DNA from: Tupaia tana
Taxonomy: Eukaryota; Chordata; Mammalia; Scandentia; Tupaiidae
DNA length: 64,000 nucleotides
Direction of reading: 5' to 3'
NCBI GenBank assembly: GCA_026018925.1
Contig: JAKSZU010000018.1
Location: 25,606,452-25,670,451 of the forward strand
Shown piece by piece: positions 1 to 11,064 of the stretch (positions are counted from its first letter, which is position 1; every line of letters starts with the position of its first letter). Both the position numbers and the translations under genes were made by a program. The notes under the pieces were generated by a model. The model worked only from the letters and a program-made list of their open reading frames with translations. It was not told where the DNA came from and made no database searches.

Positions 1-259
1 AAACTTAAATTAAGAATATTAGGTATATTTTATCAGCATTTCCTGTTTTGTTGAAAGAAAAATAAATAAATGCAGCAACACGCTGGCTCAAATCTTATTT
101 AGGGACCTACTAATAGCTGTCAAAACAAGTCTTCTGGATAGCATACATTTATTAATTTAGCAGCACCCCAGGGATGAACTTCAGAAATGCAGTGTTTTAG
201 TCAGTTCGCTTAATCCCCAAATATGTGAAATTAAGTGATTTATTAAGAATAGATGTTTA

Positions 260-515
260 GGGCTAGCAGGTAGCATGCTGGTTAGGGCGCTGGACTCCTA
301 CCTGGCCAACTATGGTTTGAGTCCTTGACCTACTGGCTTGAAAATCACTCTGAGCATGCATGTGTGCATTCCCAAAATCCCAGGAGGAGAATGGAGGAGA
401 AGCGACTGTGGTATAGGCAACCCCTTGGGGGATGATTTCTAACTCTCTCTCTCTCTCTATCTCTCTTCAGGTATTGCAAACTTTCCATGGGAAAAACCTA
501 GGGGGAAAAAAAAAA
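260..515 (+). mobile_element. tRNA-derived SINE, type B
   Basis: Full-length copy. The head (GGCTAGCAGGTAGCATGCTGG) resembles a tRNA A box and TGGTTTGAGTCC a B box. The GC-rich middle, a CT-repeat tract and an A-rich tail at 505-515 follow in the usual order. It is diverged and few CpGs remain. Confidence 0.85.
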
Positions 516-690
516 GAAGAGAGGTTTACTTAATTCATGGTTTTGGTTGTCCTAGATCATCAAAGGGCCATATTTTGTGAGCATCATCGTCCTGGTGTAT
601 ACGATGGCAGAGAGAATCCCACAGCAAAATAAAGCAAACACATATATGTGTGTATCTGAGTGTTTGTCTCATTCCTTCTCTTTATCAACC
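516..690. other. No recognised feature
   Basis: AT-rich unique-looking DNA between a SINE and an LTR fragment. I see no gene or repeat here. Confidence 0.5.
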
Positions 691-691
691 A

Positions 692-800
692 CTGGGATTC
701 AATTATAGAAGCCCCACCCTAGTGACCTTAATCCTAATTACTTTCCAAAGGCCTTGTCTCTTAATGCCATAGTCAATTATGTTTTTACCCTCTTAACCCT
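692..800 (-). mobile_element. MaLR LTR fragment (MST/MLT1-like)
   Basis: The stretch reading GTGACCTTAATCCTAATTAC, then AAAGGCCTTGTCTCTTAATG, follows the antisense middle of MST/MLT1 LTRs (the region of 'GACCTAATCACC...AAAGGCCCCACCTCTTAAT'). It is a short, old, broken fossil. The outer limits are uncertain. Confidence 0.4.
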
Positions 801-1635
801 ATCACAATCAGTTTCATTACATGAATTGGGAGGCCTACTGACCTCTTCAGCTTTCTTTGAAGCTCATTGGACAAGCTTGTACATTCTTTTCTTATTAATT
901 TACTAATAGACAAATCAAAATATGTTAGGTTGGCTTGTTTGTGGATACACAGTAAAAACCAGAGGAGTTAATGATGCGACTTTATTATTCAAAAATATTA
1001 AGATAAAACTGTTTATATCTTCTACATAGAAGTGCACATCTGACATGAAGATACTTCTGAGCCCTCCATGTGGACAAGGTTTGAAAGCCCAAACAGATGG
1101 CATCCATTTCTTCATATGTGACTATCCTCCTTGTCCATATTTTATTAATTTTAAGTTTTAAACAATTTTCTTTAATAGCAATATTTTATATAATCTGATT
1201 TATCCATTCATCATACTCTCAGATCTTAAATTCTGTCTCCTTGCATATGTTTGTTTCAATAATAGTGCACAGCTCAATTTATTTCCAACTTTTCATTGGT
1301 AATCTTACCCATTCAATGATTATTTAATAATATTTTATTGTTTCATTCTATTATCATTGACATCACCTGTTTATTTGTTGTTTCTACAAATAAAAATGCC
1401 ATAAATCTATCAAACAACCAAGGTGGAGAGTTGAAATTGCAGGTTCTCAAATCTCTGGGATCAACATTCATCAGACAAGTCCTAATTATCCTTGTCATGG
1501 CCCTTCCCACTCCTCTGGAGCCTACAAACAATTTCCAATGGCTGTCACACTAGCAACAGGGGTCAATGCAATGATTCAGCCATCAGCAAAGCTCCCTGCT
1601 GTCCTTGTCCTTTTCCTAGCTAATGAGCCCCCAGT
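801..1635. other. No recognised feature
   Basis: Ordinary AT-rich DNA. The small open frames lack codon structure or similarity I recognise. Confidence 0.45.
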
Positions 1636-1639
1636 TATG

Positions 1640-1750
1640 GAAAGTGCTTAGGCTTGGAAAACAGAATGTCCTAGTTTTTATAGCATACGAAATAGGACTT
1701 TAGCAAGTGTTTTTGACCCTAGTTTCCTCATCTTTAATATGGGTTGAGAG
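1640..1750 (+). mobile_element. MIR-like SINE fragment
   Basis: GACCCTAGTTTCCTCATCTT followed by TAATATGGGTTGAG matches the MIR core order (…CTCAGTTTCCTCATCTGTAAAATGGG…). Upstream sequence fits the MIR head weakly. Ancient and heavily diverged. Confidence 0.45.
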
Positions 1751-2561
1751 CTAGTGCTCCAAAATCAGCTATTGGTCCAAATCTTTCATTAGTCCTGTGC
1801 CCATTAACACCGCAGTTCAATATGCTACCAATTGTGCCACAAAGCCTGGGCCAGTATTTACTTTTGTTATTACAGAAACTGTTTGGGTTATTCATTTTTG
1901 GGGGCTTTAGATTTATGTGGGTAGACAGTGAGATGGATCTTAGTTATATCTGTTCTACACCTAATAATTTTTTTCTTATAACAAAGTCATAGTCTACCAC
2001 TTCTTCCTCCTACAACTAGAGCCTCCTCGTCATGCCATTTCCATCTTACACACTTTATCACTTCTCTGGGTCAGTAGACTATCAGTTCATAATGTCCTGC
2101 CTGAACCAGAATTGAGTCTAATATGCTTTCATTAATTATTTTATATTGTTAATTTTTATGTTGTGACCCTACTGGTTGATTCCTAGTAACTTTAGCCTAT
2201 CTCCTCTGCATTTCATTCTAAGTATGCCTTAAGATTGCTATCATGAAAAAAAAAAAAAAGATTGCTATCATGCAACTCTAACAAGAAACAATCTCTGGGA
2301 GTCAAATTAGACAAGTTTAATTGATCTGACAATATACTCTTCTATTTCTGTAGGAAGGAATGGGTTTATGTTTTCAACCTGGTCATTGATATTAATGGAA
2401 TTTTTCTTTCAGTAATTGCCTTTCTTGCTGCTTCTTCATATGCCCAATTTTGCCATATAACCTACTGTCTTTGACAAAGACCAGTCATAGTATTCTTTGT
2501 TATCAAGAACATTTTTATCATATAACTTATCTGATGAGACTGACTGTTTAGAAACAATATT
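1751..2561. other. No recognised feature
   Basis: Unique-looking DNA. A short local duplication, AAGATTGCTATCATG with A-run, occurs twice at about 2231-2272. No gene seen. Confidence 0.45.
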
Positions 2562-2833
2562 GGGACCAGCAGTTGGCATAATGGCTATGTCACTGGACTC
2601 CCATGTAGTAGATCATGGTTCGAGTCCTGGACCCGGTGGCTTAAACTCACACCAGGTGCATGTGCGTGCGTGCCCAAGATCTGGAGAGGAGAATGGAGGA
2701 AAAGGGATTGTGGCATGGCCATCAACCCTAGGGAGTGATTTCTCACTTTCTATATCCTTGTCTCTCTCTGTCTTTCTGGCGAGCGTACGCATCTGATAGC
2801 AAAAACCTTTCAAAAAGAAAAAAGGAAAAAAAC
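2562..2833 (+). mobile_element. tRNA-derived SINE, type A
   Basis: Starts GGGACCAGCAGTTGGCATAA, with a B-box-like GGTTCGAGTCC. The tail is A-rich. It is flanked by the TSD CAATATT (2555-2561 and 2834-2840), which fixes both ends and supports L1-mediated insertion. Confidence 0.9.
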
Positions 2834-2840
2834 CAATATT

Positions 2841-3290
2841 ATATGGAGATTCATGGACCAAACTTCAGGCTATATCACCATTCAGTAATTTATTCATTTA
2901 TGTACTTACATCATTAACAAATATTTCTGAGATTCTAATATGAAGGCAATCCACATGAATTCAAGAGAAACTGCAAAACTTGGAATGTAGGAGAGCTAAT
3001 TAATATTTTGACCTCAAGATACTGACTCAACTCTTCAAGCATTGGTTTCTTTGATTATACCAAATAATATGTGTATAATATATATTATGTCATATATATA
3101 ATATATAGGATGAGAATTGGAGATACTGTATTTAAAATGTCTCATAGTATGTGTTGTATTGTACATGCTATCAAGTGCTGTTTCTCTTCATATCTTTTAG
3201 TTGCTTTGAAGTTAAAATGTAATAGGTGAAGATTATTTAGAATGACTATAAGGGTCTTCACTTTGCTATTACTAAAATTAGGTTAAAACA
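2841..3290. other. No recognised feature; AT palindromes
   Basis: AT-rich sequence with a TATATA-rich self-complementary patch at about 3070-3110. No gene or clear repeat family. Confidence 0.45.
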
Positions 3291-3520
3291 GGGGCAAGCA
3301 AGTGGCATGGTGGTTAAGGCACTGGATCTCACATGGCCAACTCCATGGTTCAAATGTCAGACCCAGTGGCTTGAAAAACATGCTGGACACATGTGTGTGC
3401 ATGCTCCAAATCCTGAGAGAATAAAAGAAAAGGAATTGTGGCATAGCCAAATGCCCTGGGGGGTGATATCTCACTTTCCTTCTCTCTGTCACTCTCTCCA
3501 GCAAGCACATGCACCCTGTG
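3291..3520 (+). mobile_element. tRNA-derived SINE, type B, 3'-truncated
   Basis: The head GGGGCAAGCAAGTGGCATGG, middle and CT tract are present. The copy stops at CACCCTG, just where the usual 'CCCTATGGCAAAAACC' end would begin, and abuts an oppositely oriented copy with no unique DNA between them. Confidence 0.85.
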
Positions 3521-3712
3521 AGATATCACCTTCCAAGGGGGATTTACTGCACCACAATCCCTTCTCTATTCTCCTTTTGAGATTTCAGGCATGCACACCC
3601 ACATGCCCAGGATGTTTTTCAAACTGCCAGTCAGAGACTCAGACCACACAATCAGCCATGTGGGATCCAGTTGCCTTAACCTCCATGTTGACTGCTGGTC
3701 CAACAATATATG
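3521..3712 (-). mobile_element. tRNA-derived SINE, type B, 3'-truncated, inverted neighbour
   Basis: Reads inward from GTGAGATATCACC through the middle to the tRNA head, ending CTGCTGGTCC. It lacks the CT tract and tail, so the two copies form a tail-to-tail fold-back pair. Confidence 0.85.
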
Positions 3713-4130
3713 AATTCTTGGTGATCGGTATTTTGAAAAAAACAAAAATACAAAAGCATTTTATCATGATTTCTATGTGGTATTGAGAGATCTCCTTAAA
3801 ACATGCTAAACTGTAATATATCCACCCAGCAACTGTTGACCTTTTGGCTAGACTAGGTTGCTAGCTAGCAATTCTACATAAATGGCCATAATAGCAGTCC
3901 CTTTTTACATTATACTCCCAAGAAATCCAATAACACATGGGAAATTGAATTGGATTTATTCATGTTCATGTCTCTACCTAGAATTTATGTCAACATAGCA
4001 TGTAGGATTCCAATTTACAGTCAAATATTTCCAAAACATCATATACTTAAGTAGACATTAGGAAACAACTGAGATGACATTTAAGTAAATCACCTTATTA
4101 GCAAGTAGACCTTTTTAAAAATAATTATTA
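3713..4130. other. No recognised feature
   Basis: AT-rich unique-looking DNA. Confidence 0.45.
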
Positions 4131-4316
4131 AATTTAATTTTATTTATTATGCATTTATTTTTAATTTGACCAGAGAAGGACAGAGTGAAAGAAAGAGAGA
4201 GAGGAGAGAGAGAAAAAAAATGAGAAGGCAAGCCACCAGGTCCTGGACTTGAACTGCCATCAATTATGTGGGAGTCCAGCGTCCTAAACAACCATGCCAC
4301 CTATCTGCACGCAGCG
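4131..4316 (-). mobile_element. tRNA-derived SINE, type C (short form)
   Basis: On the minus strand the tRNA head runs directly into the CT tract: after the B box and 'CCAGGTCCTGGACTTGAAC' comes GGCTTGCC, then the CT tract, with no 110-bp middle. The T-rich end at 4131-4160 is the A-rich tail. Confidence 0.75.
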
Positions 4317-4489
4317 ACTAGCTTTTTATAATAGCACGTTTGTTAGAAGTTGTTAGATTACATATGAAATTTAGTTGTTTTAGAGTCTTTGTCATCGGAT
4401 AAAATTTCCCCTTGAGTAATGAGTCAATATTTTCTGCTGAAAAATATCAAAGAAGGTAGTATTTATTGTGGTTTTTTTAATTTTTAAAA

Positions 4490-4628
4490 TAATTATTTTA
4501 TTTATCTATTTACATTTTTACCAGAGGGGGACAGAGAGGGAGAGAGAGAAGGAAAGTGAGAAAGCAAGTGGCCAGGTGGGACATGTGGGAGTCCAGCGCC
4601 CTTAACCTCCATGCCACCTGCTGGCCCC
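4490..4628 (-). mobile_element. tRNA-derived SINE, type C (short form)
   Basis: Short form with part of the B-box region also missing. The 5' end (minus strand) is GGGGCCAGCAGGTGGCATGG, the cleanest type B/C head in the window. It holds a perfect CTCF-like core at 4612-4624. Confidence 0.75.
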
Positions 4629-5230
4629 GGTAGTATTTATTGTTAAGAGAGAGAGAAAGAGAGAGAAAGTGTTTATTATCCTCTCTCTTTTTGCTATACT
4701 AAATTTTATAGGAAAAACAAATCCTGGTACGTTAACAACAAATTTCTCTGTAAAAACAAATAATCCAAAATAAACCTCAAAACTTTTCAATTAAAATTTA
4801 CAAACCTCATTTTAGTGAATGTTTAAAGATAGTGCATGTAGTTTGCTAATTGTTTCTACTTTGTTTTCCAGTGTTACCATAAATGGAAATATATATCCAG
4901 TATATAGCATGCCAATTAAATAACATCTAAACCTTTTAAATTTTTGAAAGAGACACTCACTTCTCTTCCACACTCCCTTATATCAGAAGAGGAAAAGGAA
5001 GTATTGAGCAGAATGATAGAAATTGGAGGTTCCTTTCTTAAGGTTTTCTTTATCTTATCTTCTCTACTGCTTTTAGAATCAAACATACCTCAGAATATGA
5101 ATAGGTACATAGGCACCAAGAAATAAATTGGCTATATATAAAAATGTTGAAATGGTGTCAAAAAATGATCTTTTTGATAAAGATATTTATCTGTGGAAAG
5201 GAGGGCATTTTCTGGGAAGATAAAGTCATC
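4629..5230. other. No recognised feature; source of a 38-bp segment
   Basis: Unique-looking DNA. The segment 4897-4934 recurs with one mismatch inside the SINE at 6942-6980 (see findings). Confidence 0.5.
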
Positions 5231-5233
5231 CAT

Positions 5234-5345
5234 TAGCTCCCTTCCTCGCCCTTTGTTTTCTCTTTCCCAACCTCTCTTTCTCCTTTCATTCTTTCCCTCC
5301 GTTTTTCTTTTCCTCCTTTCATTTTCTCTTTTGTTGTTGTTTTTT
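5234..5345. repeat. Polypyrimidine tract
   Basis: About 110 bases almost entirely C/T on the plus strand, with few interruptions. It could be the decayed CT tract of an old SINE or independent low-complexity DNA. Confidence 0.6.
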
Positions 5346-5529
5346 ATTTATTAATTTATTTTTACTTCATGCTATGATGATGATTTTGACCTCCAGATGT
5401 GTGAAATATATGTGTAAAAGGTGAATGACAACTTTCAATTGAGTCAAAAGGGGAAGTTCATGAACTGTAGCACTGTATGCCTGTGTATTTGTGTATGTAT
5501 GAGTGTTTGCACACACGTGCTGTCTTGAC

Positions 5530-5960
5530 CAGTTCTGAAGCCCTGGCTAGAGGTCAGTAAGCCATTTCCCTTTCCTGAGCAGCAGATTAAGTTCATGCCC
5601 CAATGACTTCCCTTTTTGAGCTTTTACATCTAGGCCAGTATACACCTGTACCAGGAACTATGCAACAGGTTCTGCTCCCCCAAATTTATTGCAGTTAGCC
5701 AACCCTAAGCCTACTTTTCCTTCCTTGCTCTTTCCTTCTCGTAGAAACCACCATAAAACCTCTCGTCCACAGTTGCCCTCTCTACTTCTGCCTCAGGACT
5801 AACTCTAGTGCTTTCCTTGTGGGGCCTTCATGTTACGCTTCATTGGCTCCAGGGACTGTGGGCTTAGCCAAACTGGTAAACTCTGTACAGGTTCTGTCAC
5901 ATGGTCTGTGTTTGGCCTCACCATACCTTACCCAAGGTAATCAAGTTAAAAACAAGAGTC
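5530..5960 (+). mobile_element. Possible LTR fragment (class I-like)
   Basis: This is a locally GC-richer block in AT-rich surroundings. It contains CCATAAAACC (TATA-like), then a C/T-rich stretch and TGCCTCAGGACTAACTC, an order seen in some class I LTRs. I cannot name the family or fix its ends. If real it is an old broken fossil. Confidence 0.3.
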
Positions 5961-6477
5961 CAGAATTTTGTATCTATAAACAAAATTTTTTTTGTAAGCC
6001 CCCAAATCCACTTTCATTGGACAATTTTTGTTTCTGTGACAAGGAAGGAAGTATTGGGTTGATCTAGAATTTGTCCCAGAAGAAAAGGAATATGAGCTTG
6101 TCTTAGTGCATTTTCTTAACTCAGTACAGTAGGATCATGTTGCTAAAGCAAATACGAGTTATTTTTTACTGTGATTCTTAAAGGAATGGAGTGTTAAAAT
6201 ATTAAATAAACCCTGTCACTACTTTGAAATTCTCTTTTACCTCTTGTGATAGGTTAGAATTGGGATTTAACTGCTAAACACATTTTAAAGAGTGTACTAC
6301 TGGGATGGTAATAAAAGTTTAGTTGCGTGTTTTAATTAAATTTACTTTTAAAAGATAACTATAAATGAAGAAAAGTTAATTTTCAGATGTTCAGGAAAAC
6401 AATAGTCTATGTAAAATGTAAATTTATGTTTCAAGAAACATTTGAATAGGTTCCATTTTTAAAACTGTATCAACAGT

Positions 6478-6726
6478 GGGACTAGCAGTTGGCGTAATGG
6501 CTGTTTCTGACTCCCATGTAGTCGGCCGCGGTCTGAGTTCCAGATCTGGTGGCTTAAACTCGCTGGGCGCATGTGCGTGTGTGCCCAAGATCACAAGAGG
6601 AGAATGGATTGCAGCGTGGCCATTCCCCCTGGGGGGTGATTTCTTGCTTTCTCTCTCTCTGTCTTTCTGGAGAGCACAGGTACCCTATAGCAAAAAGTCT
6701 CCCCCCCCCAAAAAAAAAAAAAAAAA
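6478..6726 (+). mobile_element. tRNA-derived SINE, type A
   Basis: Starts GGGACTAGCAGTTGGCGTAA. The TSD GTATCAACAGT is exact at 6467-6477 and 6727-6737. The tail is C8 followed by about 16 A. Confidence 0.92.
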
Positions 6727-6882
6727 GTATCAACAGTAATATTAATGAATTTAAAAATTTCAGGGCTCAAAACTGAACAGCCAGTTTACTTATGGTCAAC
6801 TGAGTTTCCATATCATGGCTACCATTGTTTACTAAAAAATATAACACTAATGATTTTTAAGTTTTGAAAACTAATGATTTTG

Positions 6883-7150
6883 AGTCATTTCTATAGCCCA
6901 GTGGTCAAAGGAGCCAGATCCCGACCAACTGTAATTAGGATCCCAGTATGTAGCATGCCAATTAAATAACATCTAAACCTGAAAAACACCCTAGGCACAT
7001 GTGGATGCATGCTAGCCTAAAATCCTAACAGGATGGAGAAGAGATTGTATGATGACCATACCCACTGAGGGGGGTATCTTCTCTCTCTTTCTCCCTCTCT
7101 GTCTAGCACATACAGTCCCCCAACAATAATAAATAATAATAATTTAAAAA
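6883..7150 (+). mobile_element. tRNA-derived SINE, type B, with a foreign 38-bp insert
   Basis: Diverged copy. Where the B box and 'GGACCTGGTGGCTTG' should be, it carries 6942-6980, a near copy of unique DNA at 4897-4934. Sequence on both sides returns to the SINE consensus. The tail is an AAT-type repeat. Confidence 0.75.
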
Positions 7151-7435
7151 AGACCAAACTAATGATTTAAAAGATAAAGCTCAAAATTTGTAGAGGGTAG
7201 TAGGGTACATTTTTTTTTTTAATGAAGGGCCATTTTCTATGATTTAAGTCCAGTTGCTTGGAGCAGAAGATCATAACTTTTCTTATTTTCTTGTCTCCTG
7301 ATTCCTCTATACTTTTGTTCTTTAATTGCAGGGTTCATCTAGTTATTTTTGTAGAATTTTTCTAGGTAACAACATAAATTTTATGAAAAGTACTCCAGGA
7401 AAAGGTTTTATGTGAAAGCTTTCACTCTTTTTAAA

Positions 7436-7606
7436 GAGATTTAATTTTATTTATTATTATTTTAAAATTTTCTATCAGGCACATGTGCTCACCAGAGACG
7501 GAGAGAAGGAGAAAGTAAGAAAGCAAATGACCAGGTCCAGGACTCAAACTCTGGTCAGCTATGTGGGAGTACAACACCTTTACCATCACACTATGTGCTG
7601 GCTCTA
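7436..7606 (-). mobile_element. tRNA-derived SINE, type C (short form)
   Basis: The tail (T-rich on plus, 7436-7475), CT tract and tRNA head (CTATGTGCTGGCTC) follow one another without the usual middle module. Confidence 0.7.
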
Positions 7607-7689
7607 GAAATTTTACTTTTAAAAACTGATCTTTGATTATAGGCTGAGAAATGTAGAAATGTAGAAATTGATACCAATAGTTTTGTTAT

Positions 7690-7966
7690 TGTTGTTGTTT
7701 GCTTTTGTTGCCAGAGTATGCATATGCTCACCAAAGAGAGAATGGATCTCCCAGTAGGGCATGGCCACACTGAAATTCTTTTTTTTTTTTTTTTTTTTTT
7801 TTTATTTTTTTTCATTTCTCTATCTCATCAGGACCTGGGGCACACATGTACATGTACTCAGAATGCTTCCCAAGCTGGAAGGGGCCATGATTTGGATCAT
7901 GGTCCCAGTTATGTAAAATCCAGCACCCTGTGCACAGGAATTAACTATTGTGCTTTGAAGCTGGCC
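7690..7966 (-). mobile_element. tRNA-derived SINE, old, interrupted by a T-run
   Basis: Minus-strand copy recognisable from GCATATGCTCACC… and from ACACATGTACATG… to GCTGGCC. A T-run at 7778-7803 and T-rich sequence to 7815 sit inside it, suggesting internal slippage or a second tail. Confidence 0.6.
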
Positions 7967-8216
7967 TAACAACAGTTGTTAAGCAAAAAGTGGCATATTT
8001 TAGCCAAATATTGCAGGATATTTTATTAATACCCTACTGAGTATTTAATAAACAAAACAAAACTAACAGGCCAATGAGTTTAGATAGTCAATTTAAAAAA
8101 AAAAATCTGAATACTAGTTATAGCCTTCAAAGTAATTCTGATGTTTGTAGCTAATATTTAACCTTGATATATTTTAATCTTTGGAGTTTTAGTTATAGTA
8201 CATACACATTTAAATA

Positions 8217-9181
8217 TTAATTAAATTTTCCTTTCCTAGAAATAGTCTCTAAATTTGCAGGTCTACCCCAAATTGTTCCTAAAAGATCTCTTTCCTTCTG
8301 TAACATCTCCTCCATACACAGCTCTTTGCTTGAAATAACAGATTTTTTTCAAAGTTCTAATTACTTCCAATGGTCCATTGATAAATTGCTTTAGCTACTC
8401 TTATGCCTTTTCTAGAGAGTTAGTTTCATCTGAAGACTGTAAGACCTCTTCCACCATTTCCTATGTTTAAAGACCTTTATGAGTCCATTTTGAAGTCCTC
8501 ACTTATCACTTTGAGAGCCTGTCTACTGCCAGGTATGTAAACCAACTGGGTAATGCCACCCCAATATTATAACTACTTCCTTGTGGACAAATCTGATTTC
8601 ATTCTTTGGAGTCATGAACCTGAAATCACATACTGCAGTTAGTTCTGCTCCTCCACCCAAGGCTCGACCTTGAATCAGTGGAACACTTATTAAAATAAGT
8701 CTCATAAATCTTAAGGTGTTTTTAATGCATAAAGTCATTCCATCCTCTGGAGTTGCTAGTGCTTTCAGCATTCAGGTCAGATCCTGAAGAAAAAGTGTTC
8801 TTTGCCCCATGGACAACTGAGGCCTTTCCCCTCTGTCCAATTTCCCAATGTGATCACTTTTTCTAGAAACTGTAACACCTGAAAAGGCATTCGTTTGAAT
8901 AGGATTGTTCCGAGTAAGAATGCCAATGCCATTGTCTTCCTTCTGAAGGTCAATGGGTCCACCAGGAAACGATGAAATTTCCTTTTTTACTTCCTCTTCA
9001 TGGAACCCATGAGATATACTATGAAGTGACAATCCTGTTTGATATAACTTTGTCCTTACAGAAATCTTGAAAAGACTATTTGCCATTTCTCACCTTGATC
9101 TTCGCTGGCAAAAGGGATGGGCTGCACCTGCGACGTTTGAGATTCACTTGGAGAGGTGCTAGAACCCCTTTGTGGGCATCT
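8217..9181 (-). pseudogene. ECHDC1: ECHDC1 processed pseudogene (ethylmalonyl-CoA decarboxylase)
   Basis: This is an intron-less decayed copy of ECHDC1, a crotonase-fold enzyme that removes ethylmalonyl-CoA in the cytosol. The start codon is at 9086-9084 (MANSLFKISVRTK...) and the natural stop at 8219-8217 (...RKGKFN). Recognisable blocks in order are SHGFHEEEVKK, GGPIDLQKEDNGIGIL, EKVITLGNWTEGKGL, ATPEDGM, ALGGGAELTAVCDFRFMTP, IRFVHKE, GSRQALKV, EEVLQSSDET, and LLGTIWGRPANLETI at the C terminus. The crotonase GGGAEL motif survives. It is broken: the reading frame shifts near 8880, 8770 and 8560 and again in the last third, and stops lie at 8479-8477, 8403-8401 and 8397-8395 (the last two replace Q and W). 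About 95 bp of probable 5' UTR precede the start. Coverage from start to stop without introns identifies a retrocopy. No A tail is visible at the 3' side. Confidence 0.92.
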
Positions 9182-9420
9182 TAGAATTTTTTTTTTTTTT
9201 TTTTAGACAGATTTTTGCTACAGGGTGTTTGCACTCATGGGAGAGACAGAGAGAGAAAGTGAGAAATCACCCCCCAAAGGGGATGGCCAGCTGCAATCCC
9301 TTCTCATCCATTCTCCTCTTGGGATTCTAGGCATTCACCCACAGTGGCCAGCTTGAATTTAAGCCACCAGATCCAGGACTGGAATCCATGGATCCATAAC
9401 TATGCCATCTGTTGGTCCCT
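9182..9420 (-). mobile_element. tRNA-derived SINE, type B
   Basis: T-run at 9187-9204 is the A tail. The copy ends GCCATCTGTTGGTCCC. Flanks share TTAGAATT/CTAGAATT, a likely TSD. It sits just beyond the 5' end of the ECHDC1 retrocopy. Confidence 0.85.
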
Positions 9421-9425
9421 GTCCT

Positions 9426-9770
9426 AGAATTCTTTGATGACAAAAGAGTATCCCCACACCCAGCCCCATAGCCTCCAGCCAAAACTTCCTCTTTGCTATC
9501 CCATAACCCTTTTGAACTCCTTTGCATATCCCACCCATTTCCACTTTTTGCATCTTCTTCCTGTTGTTACGACACTTTTCTACACCCAACCCACACGCCA
9601 ACTTCGGTTTTCCATCTCTACTTTTAGTTCCCGGACTTCCACCTTCAGCTCACCAATGTCCCCTTTTGTTTCCACGGTACCCTATTCTGTATGTAAACTG
9701 CATTCTTACTGGGCAGATGTACCCATCAATTTGGAATAACTTGATGATAATAAATATTTGAAACAACTAA
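9426..9770. other. GC-richer block, possible unrecognised retrocopy or LTR
   Basis: The base composition is less AT-rich than the neighbours. It ends GATAATAAATATTTG, which resembles a polyadenylation region on the plus strand. Open frames of 80-101 codons exist on both strands, but I recognise no protein. Confidence 0.3.
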
Positions 9771-11030
9771 TTGCTTTTGTTCTAATTCCATGATCATCCA
9801 GCAATGAGCGATCAGTCATTGGTCAATCACTCATGTAAGTGAATATTTATTCAGTGACTGCCAAATGCCAACCACAGTACCTGGCAGATAAAGGAGGAAA
9901 GGATGAGACCCATGGTGGACGGTCCCCTGAGGACAATGGAACCTCTATGCTTGAAAATAAAAGAGAAAATACAGAATCATTATGCAAGTTTTCTGGTCCA
10001 GGGGACAGAAAGAGTTCTCATTATAAACCAATGGACTAGAATTCTGGCATGTAACTCCTTATTAAAGTGAACACATACTTTGAGAAATGACTCATCTCAA
10101 TGCATAGTCAACCAAAATATATTTCCCAAGTGACATATACTAGCTTCAAGGGAGGAATATAGAGAGAGGAAATAAATGAGGGAAAGGAAGACATTTTTCA
10201 CTAATGGAGCATGAAGTATATCCTGTTTTATCTTCCTTTATGATGTCAATAAGACATGAAATTCACCAAAAGAGCCAGAGAAGGCATGAGTCAGTCTTCT
10301 GCTGGATAAACAGGGAGACAGCACTTGCATTTTCCAAATTTCCACAATGAAATGATCTCACCAAAATAATAGCTATATTACGTAGATTAACTCAAAGGAC
10401 ATACAATATCTAATAGGTCATTTTACCACCTGTGTATCAGAAGCAAAAGAAAAAAAATAAAAGAAAGCCAAATTGTTGGCTCATTCAAGGTTTTTAGAGT
10501 GGCTGATGTATCTCCCTTGCTTTCTTGTTGAATGAATGATATGGTCTACTCTCCGTCGTTGGGTCAATAAAGTTCATGTGAGGCTAAAGGCAAAAAATAA
10601 TGTGATTAAGCTCCTCATTTCTTATGAAAGACCCAACTAAAGTAATAATTAAAACCTTATAGCTTTAAATAGGATAACAAGCCTTGAAAAATATACAGCA
10701 TTATCTCCTGGGCTAGCAACAAATAATTCACCTAATTTGTTCCCTATTAAGTCTAACTGACTCTATTACTTAACAGCCTTAGGGGGAAAGGGGTGGCAGT
10801 GTAAGGGGAGTGAGAAAGTATTATTTTGGATTTTTTTTTTCTTTAGACATTTTGCAGATTAAAGTAGTGTTTTCAGGCTGTATAGGACTAACTCTCTTAC
10901 AAAACTAGAAAAACCAAATTAAAAAACAAAAGCATAAAGTAATTAGAAAAACATCAAGTCAAAAAAGCAAGGAATTAAGGAGTCAACCTTTAAGGAAGAT
11001 AGAAAGGTATTTTTTAACATTAAAAAAAAT
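9771..11030. other. No recognised gene; unique-looking DNA
   Basis: A short stretch at about 9838-9890 (TTTATTCAGTGACTGCCAAA … ACCTGGCAGATAA) resembles the antisense end of MIR/L2-type repeats. The rest shows no family I recognise. Confidence 0.4.
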
Positions 11031-11041
11031 ACATTTAATCA

Positions 11042-11064
11042 CTGTACACCTTTACAGTGTACAG
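11042..11064. repeat. Short perfect inverted repeat
   Basis: CTGTACAC at 11042-11049 and GTGTACAG at 11057-11064 are exact reverse complements around a 7-base loop. Confidence 0.7.

Noticed and set aside
3307-3786. 159-codon plus-strand open frame, the longest in the window
   Set aside because: It reads through the two inverted SINEs at 3291-3712; the protein is SINE translation (e.g. CVHAPNPERI, SLCHSLQQAHAPC).
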